Below, piece after piece: positions 25,698-33,747 of a stretch of 64,000 nucleotides of DNA. The position numbers and the translations under genes are program-made. Numbering within the stretch: the stretch's first letter is position 1; the number at the start of each line of letters is the position of its first letter. The stretch is taken from NCBI RefSeq assembly GCF_016807185.1, contig NZ_JAEVYN010000007.1:71160-135159 (forward strand), given 5' to 3'. Below the pieces are notes generated by a model. That model saw only the letters and a program-made list of their open reading frames with translations, was not told the DNA's origin and ran no database searches. The stretch comes from Leptolyngbya sp. Cla-17. Its GTDB lineage: Bacteria; Cyanobacteriota; Cyanobacteriia; Leptolyngbyales; Leptolyngbyaceae.

Positions 25698-25894
25698 CCC
25701 TCTTGAATCACTTTCGGAAAAGCAAATTTAATCAAAAATGCTGAAGCTTCTATACGGCTTGAGTCTTAGCATACGCAGCTTATTTCCGATATTTCAAAAC
25801 ATTTGACAATGAAGCGTATATACCAGACAGCAGTCGGTGAAAGACTTTCAGCGTTTTGCCTGGATTTTACTTTAACTAGAGTGACATATGAGGG
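25698..25894 (+). mobile_element. 197-bp MITE, copy 1 (IS701-type ends)
   Basis: Starts CCCTCTTGAATCACT and ends, in complement, CCCTCATATGTCACTCTA. The flanks are GTAT on both sides (25694-25697, 25895-25898), though the right one touches the next IS630. The reverse complement of the whole element occurs at 62501-62697 with only a few differences and equal length. The asymmetric ends match the left (CCCTCTT) and right (CCCTCAT) ends of the IS701-like element at 12427. There is no coding capacity. Confidence 0.8.
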
Positions 25895-25897
25895 GTA

Positions 25898-26862
25898 TAG
25901 CTACAGACAACAGTGTTAGGACACAGCATCTTTCAGGACCGACTCCATTGCTTGCCGTAAAGAACTAAAGCTAGACAAGCTGTTGCGAATACGACTTTTC
26001 AGCCAGGCCCAACACTTTTCAATCCGATTGAAATCTGGAGAATAAGCGGGTAAATATAACAACCGACACCCTACCGACTCCACCAATTGAGCAACCCGTC
26101 CCCCATGATGAAACGTGGCATTGTCGAGAATCAAAACCTTCCCAGGCTTAAGCGTTGGCAGCAAACACGTTTCTAGCCAGATTTCAAACACGACTCGATT
26201 ACAAGAGCCGTTCACGGTAAAAGCAGCACTCAGTTGGTGCTCACAGTAAGCCGCAATCATATTGATTCGTTGAACCCGTCGCCCTGACTTGAGTGCTTCA
26301 AATCGCACACCGGGTTCACACCAACCATATCCATAATCCTCTCGCTCATCCATTCCCGATTCATCGATGTACACCCGGTCGGATAAAGACACTTTGGCTA
26401 GCTGCTCTAGGAACTCTGCTCGTTTGTGCTCATCGCGTTCAAGGTAGCCATAGGTCTTTTTTTTCGACTCAAGCCCAGTTTGTGTAACGCCCTGGAAATT
26501 GTGCGAACACTGAGTTGGTCTTGCCACAACTCGACCATTTGCGCTTGGGTTGTGCCCCCATGCTGCTTGGCAAATTTGGCAAACTTGTCCCAATCGGTGA
26601 TTTTGCTGGTGGTTCGATGGGGACGAGTTGTTTTGGCTTGGTAGTCTCCAGTTTCCTTCTGTCGCTTCAGCCATAGATTGATCGTGTTGCGACTGAGTTG
26701 AAACACTTGGGCGGCTTCACTCTGCTTCATGCCGTCTAATTGGATGGCATTGATCACCTTTTGTCGCAAGTCGTAACTGTATGCTTTTGCCATAGATGCA
26801 CTCACCCTCGTAGGATTGGGGATACCTCTCAGTCTATGTCCTATTGGTCCTGGCAATAGCTA
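25898..26862 (-). mobile_element. IS630-family insertion sequence, copy 2
   Basis: Imperfect inverted ends both beginning TATAGCTA (25896 on the plus strand, 26864 on the minus strand) with TA at the target, as in this family. It is about 965 bp and carries one transposase in two overlapping frames. It sits between the 197-bp MITE and a 179-bp repeat, touching both. Confidence 0.8.
25916..26793 (-). CDS. IS630-family transposase made by frameshifting (orfA 26793-26407, orfB to 25916)
   Basis: OrfA starts at ATG 26793 (MAKAYSYDLRQKVINAIQLD) and has the HTH (MKQSEAAQVFQLSRNTINLW). It passes into orfB at a run of eight A on the coding strand (26457-26464), where the reading LGLSRKKK continues as TYGYLERDEHKR. 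OrfB has the DDE residues: VYIDESGMDEREDYGYGW, LILDNATFHHGG and YSPDFNRIEKCWAWLKS. Two overlapping frames joined at an A-run are the usual programmed frameshift of this group, so the fused product is probably the active enzyme. Confidence 0.85.
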
Positions 26863-27041
26863 TACATAGCCTCTTTTGATGTGGTTTCAATGGCTGAAAG
26901 CCCCATTCTCTCGTAGTACTTCTGCCACTCCCACAGAAGTGCTGTTGCTGAGCCTCGCTTCAATAGATTCTCTAAAACTCAATCCAAATAAGGCTTTCCA
27001 GCCTATCTTGCACTTTTTTAGTCGTATATCGGCTCAACCCC
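26863..27041 (-). repeat. 179-bp dispersed repeat, copy A (minus)
   Basis: The reverse complement of 40477-40655; I see no difference between the two. In its own direction it starts GGGGTTGAGCCGATATACGA and ends GAGGCTATGTA. A possible coding frame in the repeat reads ALFGLSFRESIEARLSNSTS followed by VGVAEVLRENGAFSH and a stop. The far end abuts the IS630 element. Identity suggests recent duplication or a mobile unit. Confidence 0.75.
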
Positions 27042-27121
27042 TTACTGTCCCTTTTAACACTGCAATCCGCCGTATCTGTATGGGAACCTCAAACTGCTTG
27101 ACTAGCCTTTATAAACAGTTT

Positions 27122-28669
27122 CTAAAAAGAGAAAGAGGTTCGTAGTACGGTTAGAAAAATGTCCTTGTTGCCATCGTTGTGGTTGGGTGCGGTGAGCCAA
27201 ACAATGCCAGGTGTAATGGAAAGATTATCATTAATGGCATGGCGGTAGAAGGCTTCGATATGCAGACCTGTATTGAGATCTCTGCGGGGTAGTCCGGGGA
27301 TAAGAGTGCTGGTGCCCGTTAGTTTGGGTTGCATTCCAACGACGATGCCGCCCAAGTTTCCTTTCTTGAGCAAATCTGGAAAGGCTAGAGTGATTGCCCA
27401 GGTCCAGATATCGGCATCGGCTTTGACATCGGTTTTGGTTTCGGCATCAAAGTATGCCGCAAAGCCGCCAACTTGAAATTTTGGGCTGACCTTAAAGTTA
27501 GCTTCAATGCCAAAGGAGTTAGAGGAGACGGCTCTGCCGCCCAGGTTGGAGGCGATACCGCCAGTTCCGTGGATTAAGCCGTTATCGTTGTAAGCATTGA
27601 CGTAGGTGAAGGCAAAGGTACCAAAATTAGGGGCGTAGACCAGTTGAGCGAGGGCAGCATAATCCCCATTAAACAAGCCATTTCCAGCAGATGGGATGTT
27701 TGCCTCGCTGGCAAGATAACCCATTTCCAGCTTGAAATTATTACCTAAGTTGATATTGGCAGCCACTCCCGTATCAAAACTCAGTCGGTAAATTGGGCTA
27801 TAGCGTCCAAAGCGGCTGATAGAACCTGTTGCATCATTCAGTAGAGGATTGACAAGATTGTCTAGCACATCGATGAAGCCGGAGATTGGACCTGCGCTAA
27901 CCACGAGTTTGACCCGATCTCCCACAGGAAAGTTGTACAGAATTCTTAGAAAACCGGCATTTGTGGCATCAGGACCAGACTGGAAACCCAAGCGCGCTTC
28001 ATTGCTGGGAGCGGTATCGGTGATCGGTCGCGGTTCGATCGCATTGGTACCCTGGATACGGATGGACAATAGATCTCGACCGGTAAAGCTGGTGATAAGG
28101 TTCAACCGAGCGCGATCGCTCAGAGTTGTATTGTAGTTATCCTCTTGTCCATTCCCACTGGCACCGCCAAAGGCATCAGTAACCTGGACAATTGCCTGTC
28201 CATATAGCTTCGTTGTCACAGAAAACTGCTGGCTTTCTAGCGTCGCTGTCCGAACTTCCAGACCATCGACTCGATCTCGCAGGGTTGCCAGTTCAGCAGC
28301 AAACTCTTCTTGCAACTTCTGTAGTGTCAGCAAATCTTCTCGTCTAACAAGATCCGCGATCGCTGCGGTGGTTAGCTGATTAATTCGATCCATGCAGGCG
28401 TTTAACCCGGCGGCAAACTCGGAACGGGTCAGTGCCCGGTTGCCCGTGCGGTTTGGATAGCCAATCATGCAACCATACCGTTCTGCCAAAGACTGCAATG
28501 CCTGAAATGCCCAATCTGTCGGCTTGACATCAGCAAGTTGGGAGACTGAAGTTATCTGATCCAGTTCAGATATTTCTTCTGATGCCAACGATTCAGCGAC
28601 TGCCGCTGTCATCCCGATGGAGAGCAGCAGTGAGGCGATTAGGCAACTTTTCCACAGATTGCGTCTCAT
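27122..28669 (-). CDS. Cyanobacterial SLH-OprB porin (iron uptake porin/Som type)
   Basis: The 515-residue protein has a signal peptide (about 1-25), then an SLH-like segment (SQLADVKPTDWAFQALQSLA, YPNRTGNRALTRSEFAAGLN) that anchors to peptidoglycan-linked polymer. A coiled coil follows (about 105-145, LRDRVDGLEVRTATLESQQ). The rest has alternating hydrophobic strands of an OprB-type beta barrel, ending in Phe (TVLRTSFSF), the outer-membrane sorting signal. These are the main outer-membrane channels of cyanobacteria, passing inorganic ions or small solutes. It is divergent from the kinase block at 28796. Confidence 0.9.
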   Translation of the reverse strand: MRRNLWKSCLIASLLLSIGMTAAVAESLASEEISELDQITSVSQLADVKPTDWAFQALQSLAERYGCMIGYPNRTGNRALTRSEFAAGLNACMDRINQLTTAAIADLVRREDLLTLQKLQEEFAAELATLRDRVDGLEVRTATLESQQFSVTTKLYGQAIVQVTDAFGGASGNGQEDNYNTTLSDRARLNLITSFTGRDLLSIRIQGTNAIEPRPITDTAPSNEARLGFQSGPDATNAGFLRILYNFPVGDRVKLVVSAGPISGFIDVLDNLVNPLLNDATGSISRFGRYSPIYRLSFDTGVAANINLGNNFKLEMGYLASEANIPSAGNGLFNGDYAALAQLVYAPNFGTFAFTYVNAYNDNGLIHGTGGIASNLGGRAVSSNSFGIEANFKVSPKFQVGGFAAYFDAETKTDVKADADIWTWAITLAFPDLLKKGNLGGIVVGMQPKLTGTSTLIPGLPRRDLNTGLHIEAFYRHAINDNLSITPGIVWLTAPNHNDGNKDIFLTVLRTSFSF

Positions 28670-28795
28670 TGCTTCCCTTTCCTCATAACAGCCTCACTAT
28701 GGTAGAGGGCAAAATCTATAGAACTTGAAAATTGTTAGCTCTTCACGCCTGATGGGAATGCTTGGTGTGTCAGCTGCAATCTAACGATAGATTTT

Positions 28796-31618
28796 ATGGA
28801 TGCTCCAAAGACTCAGCGTTCCAGCGGTCTTCCTTTACGATTGGTGCTGATCGTACCGTTTATTGTGCAGATTTCGGTTGCCGTGGGGTTAACGGGTTGG
28901 CTGTCAATCCGCAACGGACAACGAGCAGTCAACGACGTCGCAAGCCAACTCCGGCGCGAAGTCACCAACCGAATTGATAGTGAAGTGCGCCACAGTTTGG
29001 CAACAGCCGATACTGTGAACCAGTTGGCAGTGAATGCTCTGCGGCGAGAAGGGGCAGATTTACGGAATGTGCGCTCGCCGCAAGCAGTGTATTGGGACCA
29101 TCTGAGAAGTACGAGCGTCATCAGTGGGTTAGGCATTGGGAACACGAGCGGCGATCTTTTTGCGGTTCAGCGGCGCACTAAGGCGGGGGAAGACATCTAT
29201 TTCATTGAGTATACCGATATTCCCCTGGGACGACGGTGGCGGAGTAATCAGGTTAATTTAGAGCAGCAAGTCGTTGATACGTCCCTAGGAGATAAACCGA
29301 TTGATGGGCGGCAACGAGCCTGGTATAAGGCAGCCGTAGCCGCGCGTGGCGCTGCCTGGAGCAATATTTACACCTCGGTCAGCCGATCAGCCGATAAAAC
29401 CCTTGCTGTCAATGTGGCTCGTCCCATTTATGACAAAAACCAGGAGTTGCTGGCAGTATCAGGAGTCATTTTTAACCTGCGGCAGGTGAGCCAATTTCTC
29501 AATGGGTTGAAGTTGAGCGAATCTGGACAGATGTTTATTATTGAGCGCAGTGGAGAGCTGGTTGGCACATCGGATGCCAAAGATCCCTTCACCCTCAACA
29601 ATGACAAGGTTGAGCGACTCAAGGCAGTCAACAGTACCAGTCCATTGATTCGCGCTGCTGCCAGTCATCTCAATCAACAATTTGCTGACCTAAGCAAAAT
29701 TGAGCAAGCCCAACAACTTGAGTTTTTCATTGATGGCAAGCGGCAATTTTTACAGGTGACCCCGCTATCTTTTGGCAATGGGATTGATTGGTTGATTGTG
29801 GCAGCAGTGCCAGAATCAGACTTTATGGCGCAAATTAATCAAAATACGCAAAATACAATCCTTCTGTGCTTACTGGCGCTCGGAGTTGCCAGTGGAGTCA
29901 GCGTCCTCACCTCCCGCTGGATCAGTGCCCCGATGTCTCGCCTGGGTGCAGCTTCACGAGCGATCGCCGCTGGCAAACTCGATCAGTCTGTCGATGCAAA
30001 AGGAATCCGGGAACTCGAAGTGCTGGGACAATCCTTCAACCAGATGGCAAAGCAACTCAAAGGTTCCTTTGAAGAACTGGAAACACGGGTTGAGCAACGC
30101 ACCGCCGAATTGAACGTTGCCAAAGAAGTCGCAGACACCGCCAACCGGGCAAAGAGTGAATTTTTGGCAAACATGAGCCACGAACTCCGCACGCCCCTGA
30201 ATGGCATCCTGGGCTATGCCCAAATTCTGCTGCGCGACAAAACAGCCAACCCCAAACAAAAGGATGGCTTAAGCATCATTCAGCAATGTGGGGATCATCT
30301 GCTCAACTTGATCAATGATATCCTCGACCTATCAAAAATTGAAGCTCGCAAACTAGAGCTAAATTCCCACGATTTTGACTTCGCGACCTTTCTCCATAGC
30401 ATTGTCGATATCTGTCGCGTGAAAGCAGAACAAAAGGAAATCACCTTTACCTATGAGCCACTGAATAAGCTGCCGGCAGCCGTTCACGCAGACGAAAAGC
30501 GGCTACGTCAGATTTTGCTCAACCTGATGGGCAATGCGATTAAGTTCACCGATCGCGGGGGTGTCACCTTCAAAGTCGGTGTGCTGTTAGACAGCAGCAG
30601 CATAGCAAAGCCAGATGCAAAGCCAGATGCAGAGCCAGGGAATCATGGGTTGCGTCCATCTGCCCAACCTGCCACTACCCGAATTCGGTTTCAAGTTGAA
30701 GACACGGGTGTAGGGATGACTGCTGAGCAAATTGAGAAAATTTTTACCCCCTTTGAGCAGGTCGGTGAAAAGCATCGGATGGCAGAAGGGACGGGCTTAG
30801 GACTGGCGATTACGCAACAAATTGTGCAACTTATGGACAGCCAGATTCAGGTAGAAAGCATCACTGGGCAGGGAAGCACGTTCTGGTTTGAGGTAGACCT
30901 GGCAGAAGCGGAAAACTGGATTGAGTCCCAAGCCAGCCATTCTGCACTGCATATCACAGGCTACGAAGGGGAACGGCGATCGCTCCTAGTTGTCGATGAC
31001 CGTTGGGAAAATCGCTCAGTCTTGGTCAACCTCCTACAACCCCTCGGCTTTGAAATAATTGAAGCCAGTCATGGGCAAGAAGGGATAGAGCAAGCAATGA
31101 CGCAGCACCTCGATCTGATCATTACCGACATTGCCATGCCGGTGATGGACGGCTTTAAGATGGTGCGGAAGCTGCGATCGCTGCCCCAATTCCAGCATGT
31201 GCCGATCATCGCCTCCTCTGCCAGTGTCTTCAAAATGGATCGTCAGGAAAGCCAGGAAGCAGGCTGCACCGATTTTCTACCCAAGCCTATCCAGGTTGAG
31301 GAACTGCTAGAACAATTGGGATGTTATCTGACGCTTTCCTGGATCTACGATTCTGATAGCCCAACACCCGCTGCATCCAGAGCAACCGTTCCTGAACTGG
31401 AGTCGCAGTGGCTTGTGCCTAAGCCCGCAGAACTAGCAGCCCTGTATGCCAGTGCTCGTATTGGTGACATCTGGGCAGTGGAAGAGGAAGCCCAACGCAT
31501 TCAGGCATTGCACCCTGACTACCAGGCATTTGCTACGAAAATTGTGCAGTTGGCACAAGACATGAACGAGCAAGCCATTCTCAAATTAGTTAAACCCTAC
31601 GCGGAGCTCGAACAATGA
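28796..31618 (+). CDS. Hybrid sensor histidine kinase: dCache-like sensor, HAMP, HisKA, HATPase, REC
   Basis: The 940-residue protein has an N-terminal helix (about 15-38), an extracellular dCache-like sensor (to about 350), a second helix (about 352-375) and a HAMP segment. HisKA has the phospho-His in NMSHELRTPLNG (about residue 460). The ATPase domain has the N box (QILLNLMGNAIKFTDRGG), G1 (VEDTGVGM) and G2 (GTGLGLAITQQ). REC follows with Asp in DLIITDIAMPVMDG (about 775). Between N box and G1 there is a KPDAKPDAEP loop, the place where the third kinase carries its tandem repeat. The stop overlaps the next start (ATGA). Confidence 0.9.
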   Translation: MDAPKTQRSSGLPLRLVLIVPFIVQISVAVGLTGWLSIRNGQRAVNDVASQLRREVTNRIDSEVRHSLATADTVNQLAVNALRREGADLRNVRSPQAVYWDHLRSTSVISGLGIGNTSGDLFAVQRRTKAGEDIYFIEYTDIPLGRRWRSNQVNLEQQVVDTSLGDKPIDGRQRAWYKAAVAARGAAWSNIYTSVSRSADKTLAVNVARPIYDKNQELLAVSGVIFNLRQVSQFLNGLKLSESGQMFIIERSGELVGTSDAKDPFTLNNDKVERLKAVNSTSPLIRAAASHLNQQFADLSKIEQAQQLEFFIDGKRQFLQVTPLSFGNGIDWLIVAAVPESDFMAQINQNTQNTILLCLLALGVASGVSVLTSRWISAPMSRLGAASRAIAAGKLDQSVDAKGIRELEVLGQSFNQMAKQLKGSFEELETRVEQRTAELNVAKEVADTANRAKSEFLANMSHELRTPLNGILGYAQILLRDKTANPKQKDGLSIIQQCGDHLLNLINDILDLSKIEARKLELNSHDFDFATFLHSIVDICRVKAEQKEITFTYEPLNKLPAAVHADEKRLRQILLNLMGNAIKFTDRGGVTFKVGVLLDSSSIAKPDAKPDAEPGNHGLRPSAQPATTRIRFQVEDTGVGMTAEQIEKIFTPFEQVGEKHRMAEGTGLGLAITQQIVQLMDSQIQVESITGQGSTFWFEVDLAEAENWIESQASHSALHITGYEGERRSLLVVDDRWENRSVLVNLLQPLGFEIIEASHGQEGIEQAMTQHLDLIITDIAMPVMDGFKMVRKLRSLPQFQHVPIIASSASVFKMDRQESQEAGCTDFLPKPIQVEELLEQLGCYLTLSWIYDSDSPTPAASRATVPELESQWLVPKPAELAALYASARIGDIWAVEEEAQRIQALHPDYQAFATKIVQLAQDMNEQAILKLVKPYAELEQ

Positions 31619-32925
31619 CAATCCCACCCCAGAGCTTAATTCTGGTTGTGGATGATACCCCAACCAATGCCAAAGTTTTGTTTGATGTCTTAAAAGACGC
31701 GGGTTTCCGTGTCCTGTTGGCGCAGACGGGAGAGAGTGCCCTGGAAAAGCTCCAGGTCATCAGTCCAGACATAATTTTGTTAGACGTAATGATGCCCGGT
31801 ATTGATGGTTTTGAGACTTGCCGTCGTCTGAAAGCTTCTGACTCCACAAAAGATATCCCGGTCATTTTCATGACCGCTTTATCCGACACCACAAATAAAG
31901 TTCAGGGATTTAAGCTGGGCGCGGTAGATTACCTTACCAAACCCTTACAGCAGGAAGAAGTGCTGGCTCGTGTCAACGCTCATCTCCGCGTCAGGAATCT
32001 CAACCAAGAACTCCAACAGTTAAACGAGACGCTGGAACACCAGGTGACTCAACGTACGGAGGAATTGTCATCGGCTCTTGCCCAAATTCAACAATCTCAA
32101 CTACACCTAGTACAGCGTGAAAAGATGTCTGCTTTGGGAGAAATGGTTGCTGGAGTTGCCCATGAAATTAACAATCCGGTCGGATTCATTGCGGGTAACT
32201 TAGCCCCTGCTCTGGAATATGTCAGGGACTTATTTGGTCTGATAGATCTGTATCAACAGAAGTTGCCTGATGCTGATGCTGAAATGGAAGCAGCCATTGC
32301 AGCCGTTGACCTGGAGTACGTACGGGAAGATTTACCTAAGTTGCTTTCCTCAATGAAGGAGGGTGTAAACCGCATTCGCACCATTAGCACCAGTCTGCGA
32401 TCGTTTTCGCGAGGCGATACAGGGCAAACCAGCGACTTTAACATCCATGAGGGTATTGACAGTACGCTGATGATCCTGGGACATCGGCTGAAAGCCACGC
32501 CGGATCGCCTGGAGATCAAGATTTACAAAGACTATAGCGACTTACCTGCCGTGAAGTGCTATCCAGGGCAATTAAACCAAGTATTCATGAACATTTTGAG
32601 CAATGCGATCGATGCTCTGGATGAGCGGGATCAATGCCGCACCGTTGAAACAATCAAAACCGATCCCAGTACAATTCGCATCTGGACTGAAGTGATTAAT
32701 CAACAGTGGGTGGGCATTCACATTGTCGATAATGGGTCAGGCATGGCTGAGGACACGCGATCGCGCCTGTTTCAGCCTTTCTTCACAACAAAACCAGTGG
32801 GCAAAGGCACAGGCTTGGGCTTATCGATCAGCCACCAAATTGTGGCAGAGAACCATCTCGGCAAACTGCATTGTCACTCTACCCTGGGAGAAGGAACAGA
32901 ATTTGTGATTGAGATTCCGCTTTAA
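31615..32925 (+). CDS. Response regulator-histidine kinase (REC-coiled coil-HisKA-HATPase)
   Basis: The 436-residue protein starts with a receiver (LILVVDDTPTNAKVLFDVL; Asp in IILLDVMMPGIDG; Lys in DYLTKPLQQEEV), a coiled-coil linker (about 125-165), a dimerisation/phospho-His segment (MVAGVAHEINNPVGFIAG) and an ATPase domain with GTGLGLSISHQIVAE. No membrane segment: it is cytosolic and likely takes phosphate from the upstream hybrid kinase. It overlaps that gene by four bases, so the two are translationally coupled. Phosphorelay partnership is inferred from this arrangement. Confidence 0.9.
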   Translation: MTIPPQSLILVVDDTPTNAKVLFDVLKDAGFRVLLAQTGESALEKLQVISPDIILLDVMMPGIDGFETCRRLKASDSTKDIPVIFMTALSDTTNKVQGFKLGAVDYLTKPLQQEEVLARVNAHLRVRNLNQELQQLNETLEHQVTQRTEELSSALAQIQQSQLHLVQREKMSALGEMVAGVAHEINNPVGFIAGNLAPALEYVRDLFGLIDLYQQKLPDADAEMEAAIAAVDLEYVREDLPKLLSSMKEGVNRIRTISTSLRSFSRGDTGQTSDFNIHEGIDSTLMILGHRLKATPDRLEIKIYKDYSDLPAVKCYPGQLNQVFMNILSNAIDALDERDQCRTVETIKTDPSTIRIWTEVINQQWVGIHIVDNGSGMAEDTRSRLFQPFFTTKPVGKGTGLGLSISHQIVAENHLGKLHCHSTLGEGTEFVIEIPL

Positions 32926-33000
32926 CTCAACGAAGGCGAGGCAGCGATAGAATTCTTCGGGATTGTAAATTAGATTGTGTCAAAGGTCAGAAGTTGAGAT

Positions 33001-33174
33001 CTAATGAAATGCAGGTCGCTTCAAAGTTTTGCCAGATTCCTTATCTTCAAACCACTGCACGGATGCTAGATCGTGCCCGTGGCGAATTAGCCATTGCTCA
33101 ATTTCGGCTTTCTGGCTATCCGTTTTCTGGGTGCGAGAAGAGACCCGAAGATAACACGCGATCAAGGGGGCCAT
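33001..33174 (-). pseudogene. Serine recombinase/resolvase N-terminal fragment
   Basis: From ATG 33174 the minus strand reads MAPLIACYLRVSSRTQKTDS, then QKAEIEQWL and FEDKESGKTLKRPAF, the first 57 residues of a resolvase/invertase catalytic domain, with the Ser nucleophile in YLRVSS. It stops where family members would continue for at least another 120 residues, so it is a truncated remnant. Confidence 0.75.
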
Positions 33175-33230
33175 GGTGAGGCGGGAAGAGGATGACAAAT
33201 AGAGTACAGTTCAAGCGTCTGCATGACTAG

Positions 33231-33473
33231 CATTGGGGCATTGAACAGTTTTATAGTGCCGTGAAACAGGTATGCAATATCGAGCGGTTTCACGTCAAAG
33301 ATCGCGATGCCATCCAGACGCACATCTTTAGTGCCTTGAGAGCGTTTGTTCAACTGGAGTGCAAACGAGTCGCAGGAGCTATTCTTAAATGGTATGAGGT
33401 GAAACGTAACTTATTCAATCCCCTCTTCGCCTCATGCATTCAAGACCAACTGGCACAGTTAGCTGACATTTAA
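33231..33473 (+). pseudogene. IS4/IS701-like transposase, C-terminal fragment
   Basis: Plus-strand frame reading HWGIEQFYSAVKQVCNIERF, then IQTHIFSALRAFVQLE and ending QLAQLADI. The W-G-I-E motif is the last catalytic Glu block of a DDE transposase of the IS4/IS701 type. No 5' part is present; only the C-terminal 80 residues remain. Confidence 0.65.
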
Positions 33474-33747
33474 TCCACATCTCAGCAATTCTGCCAATGC
33501 GTAAGTTCTAATCTATTGTGCTCCTTTAAGGAAAGTAAAGTAGCTTTGCTTTTTATACTAGTGACCTTCATTCTTTAGATAGATATAGTGTTTATCATTC
33601 AATTGAGTTACGGATAAACGGAATTTTGAGATAATACCCCTACTTCGAGGCTTTCCCCCTTATTAGGCGGGAACCGCCATAAGAGGAACTTTAGAGGAGG
33701 AAATTTAAGGCTGTCTTAGAACACCTTAGCCACGGGAGACAAAGGTC

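Larger units (their letters stand above)
32926..33747. other. 822-bp region with mobile-element remnants and kinase promoter
   Basis: It holds a serine-recombinase fragment and a transposase fragment (listed separately). The last 250 bases before the kinase at 33748 have TTGAGATAATAC (about 33624), a GGCGG/CCGCC hairpin at about 33667-33679 and AGAGGAGG at about 33692. This may be the promoter and leader of the third kinase. Confidence 0.4.
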
